Below, piece after piece: positions 40,601-40,631 of a stretch of 40,631 nucleotides of DNA. The first letter of the stretch is position 1; each line of letters starts with the position of its first letter. Origin of the DNA: a bacterium (GTDB taxonomy: Bacteria > Armatimonadota > Chthonomonadetes > Chthonomonadales > CAJBBX01); NCBI GenBank assembly GCA_021811565.1, contig JAJZOL010000130.1, positions 1-40,631 on the forward strand. The letters run 5' to 3'. A program made the translations under genes and the position numbers. Under the pieces are notes generated by a model. The model had not been told where the DNA came from, ran no database searches, and saw only the letters and a list, made by a program, of their open reading frames with translations.

Positions 40601-40631
40601 ATATGTATTATGAAGCCGTATTCAACATATG

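Noticed and set aside
1-40631. CRISPR array, prophage or transposase genes
   Set aside because: No regularly spaced identical repeats and no integrase, capsid, terminase or transposase-like product is present.

Overview
The window looks like chromosomal DNA from a diderm, flagellated bacterium of moderate GC. P-ring and L-ring flagellar genes (FlgI, FlgH) imply an outer membrane, and murJ, ftsK and purH are ordinary chromosomal genes. The mix of large secreted glycan-active proteins with discoidin-like and jelly-roll domains, OpgC, a DUF1802 protein, a GlcG/HbpS protein, a fused siroheme decarboxylase and FliW-CsrA would fit an Armatimonadota-like or similar environmental lineage. That placement is inference from gene content only. 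I see no tRNA, rRNA, CRISPR array, phage gene or transposase gene.

Layout. 1-4.6 kb: the 3' part of an unknown + strand gene, then two - strand genes, a secreted propeller/discoidin protein and an OpgC-type membrane acyltransferase. 4.6-6.4 kb: a - strand pair, a zinc alcohol dehydrogenase and an alpha/beta hydrolase. 6.6-13.4 kb, + strand: a coiled-coil zinc-ribbon protein, the DNA translocase FtsK/SpoIIIE and a very large secreted glycoside-hydrolase-like protein. 13.4-14.5 kb, - strand: a single-chain AhbA-AhbB siroheme decarboxylase with a rubredoxin-like N-terminus. 14.98-23.49 kb, + strand: an eleven-gene flagellar run flgF-flgG-flgA-flgH-flgI-flgJ(rod)-flgN-flgK-flgL-fliW-csrA, preceded by a sigma28-like promoter and closed by a bidirectional terminator shared with a - strand PfkB sugar kinase. 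24.6-25.4 kb: two small putative genes in a gene-poor stretch. 25.4-30.1 kb: zinc-ribbon/TPR membrane protein, exported TPR protein and Ycf46-like AAA+ ATPase. 30.1-31.7 kb: a tight cassette of metallo-beta-lactamase-fold hydrolase, GlcG/HbpS protein and DUF1802 protein. 31.9-35.9 kb: a Tat-type secreted glycosidase-like protein and a CPA1 Na+/H+ antiporter. 35.9-40.3 kb, - strand: murJ, a TIM-barrel sugar isomerase/epimerase and purH, the last under a ZTP (pfl) riboswitch with its own terminator.

How the parts fit. The flagellar run covers rod, P- and L-rings, hook-filament junction and the FliW-CsrA switch that ties flagellin translation to assembly. flgM, the hook gene and the export apparatus are not in it. 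The secreted enzymes, OpgC and the sugar isomerase point to extracellular and cell-surface glycan metabolism. The most unusual non-coding feature is a set of intergenic inverted repeats bounded by TGCAAAAT/ATTTTGCA-like arms spaced 69-74 nt. Two copies (1269-1352 and 14570-14653) have the same length of 84 bp and related sequence, and four more diverged candidates lie at 7341, 24870, 28410 and 40511. The most unusual protein is the rubredoxin-AhbA-AhbB fusion.
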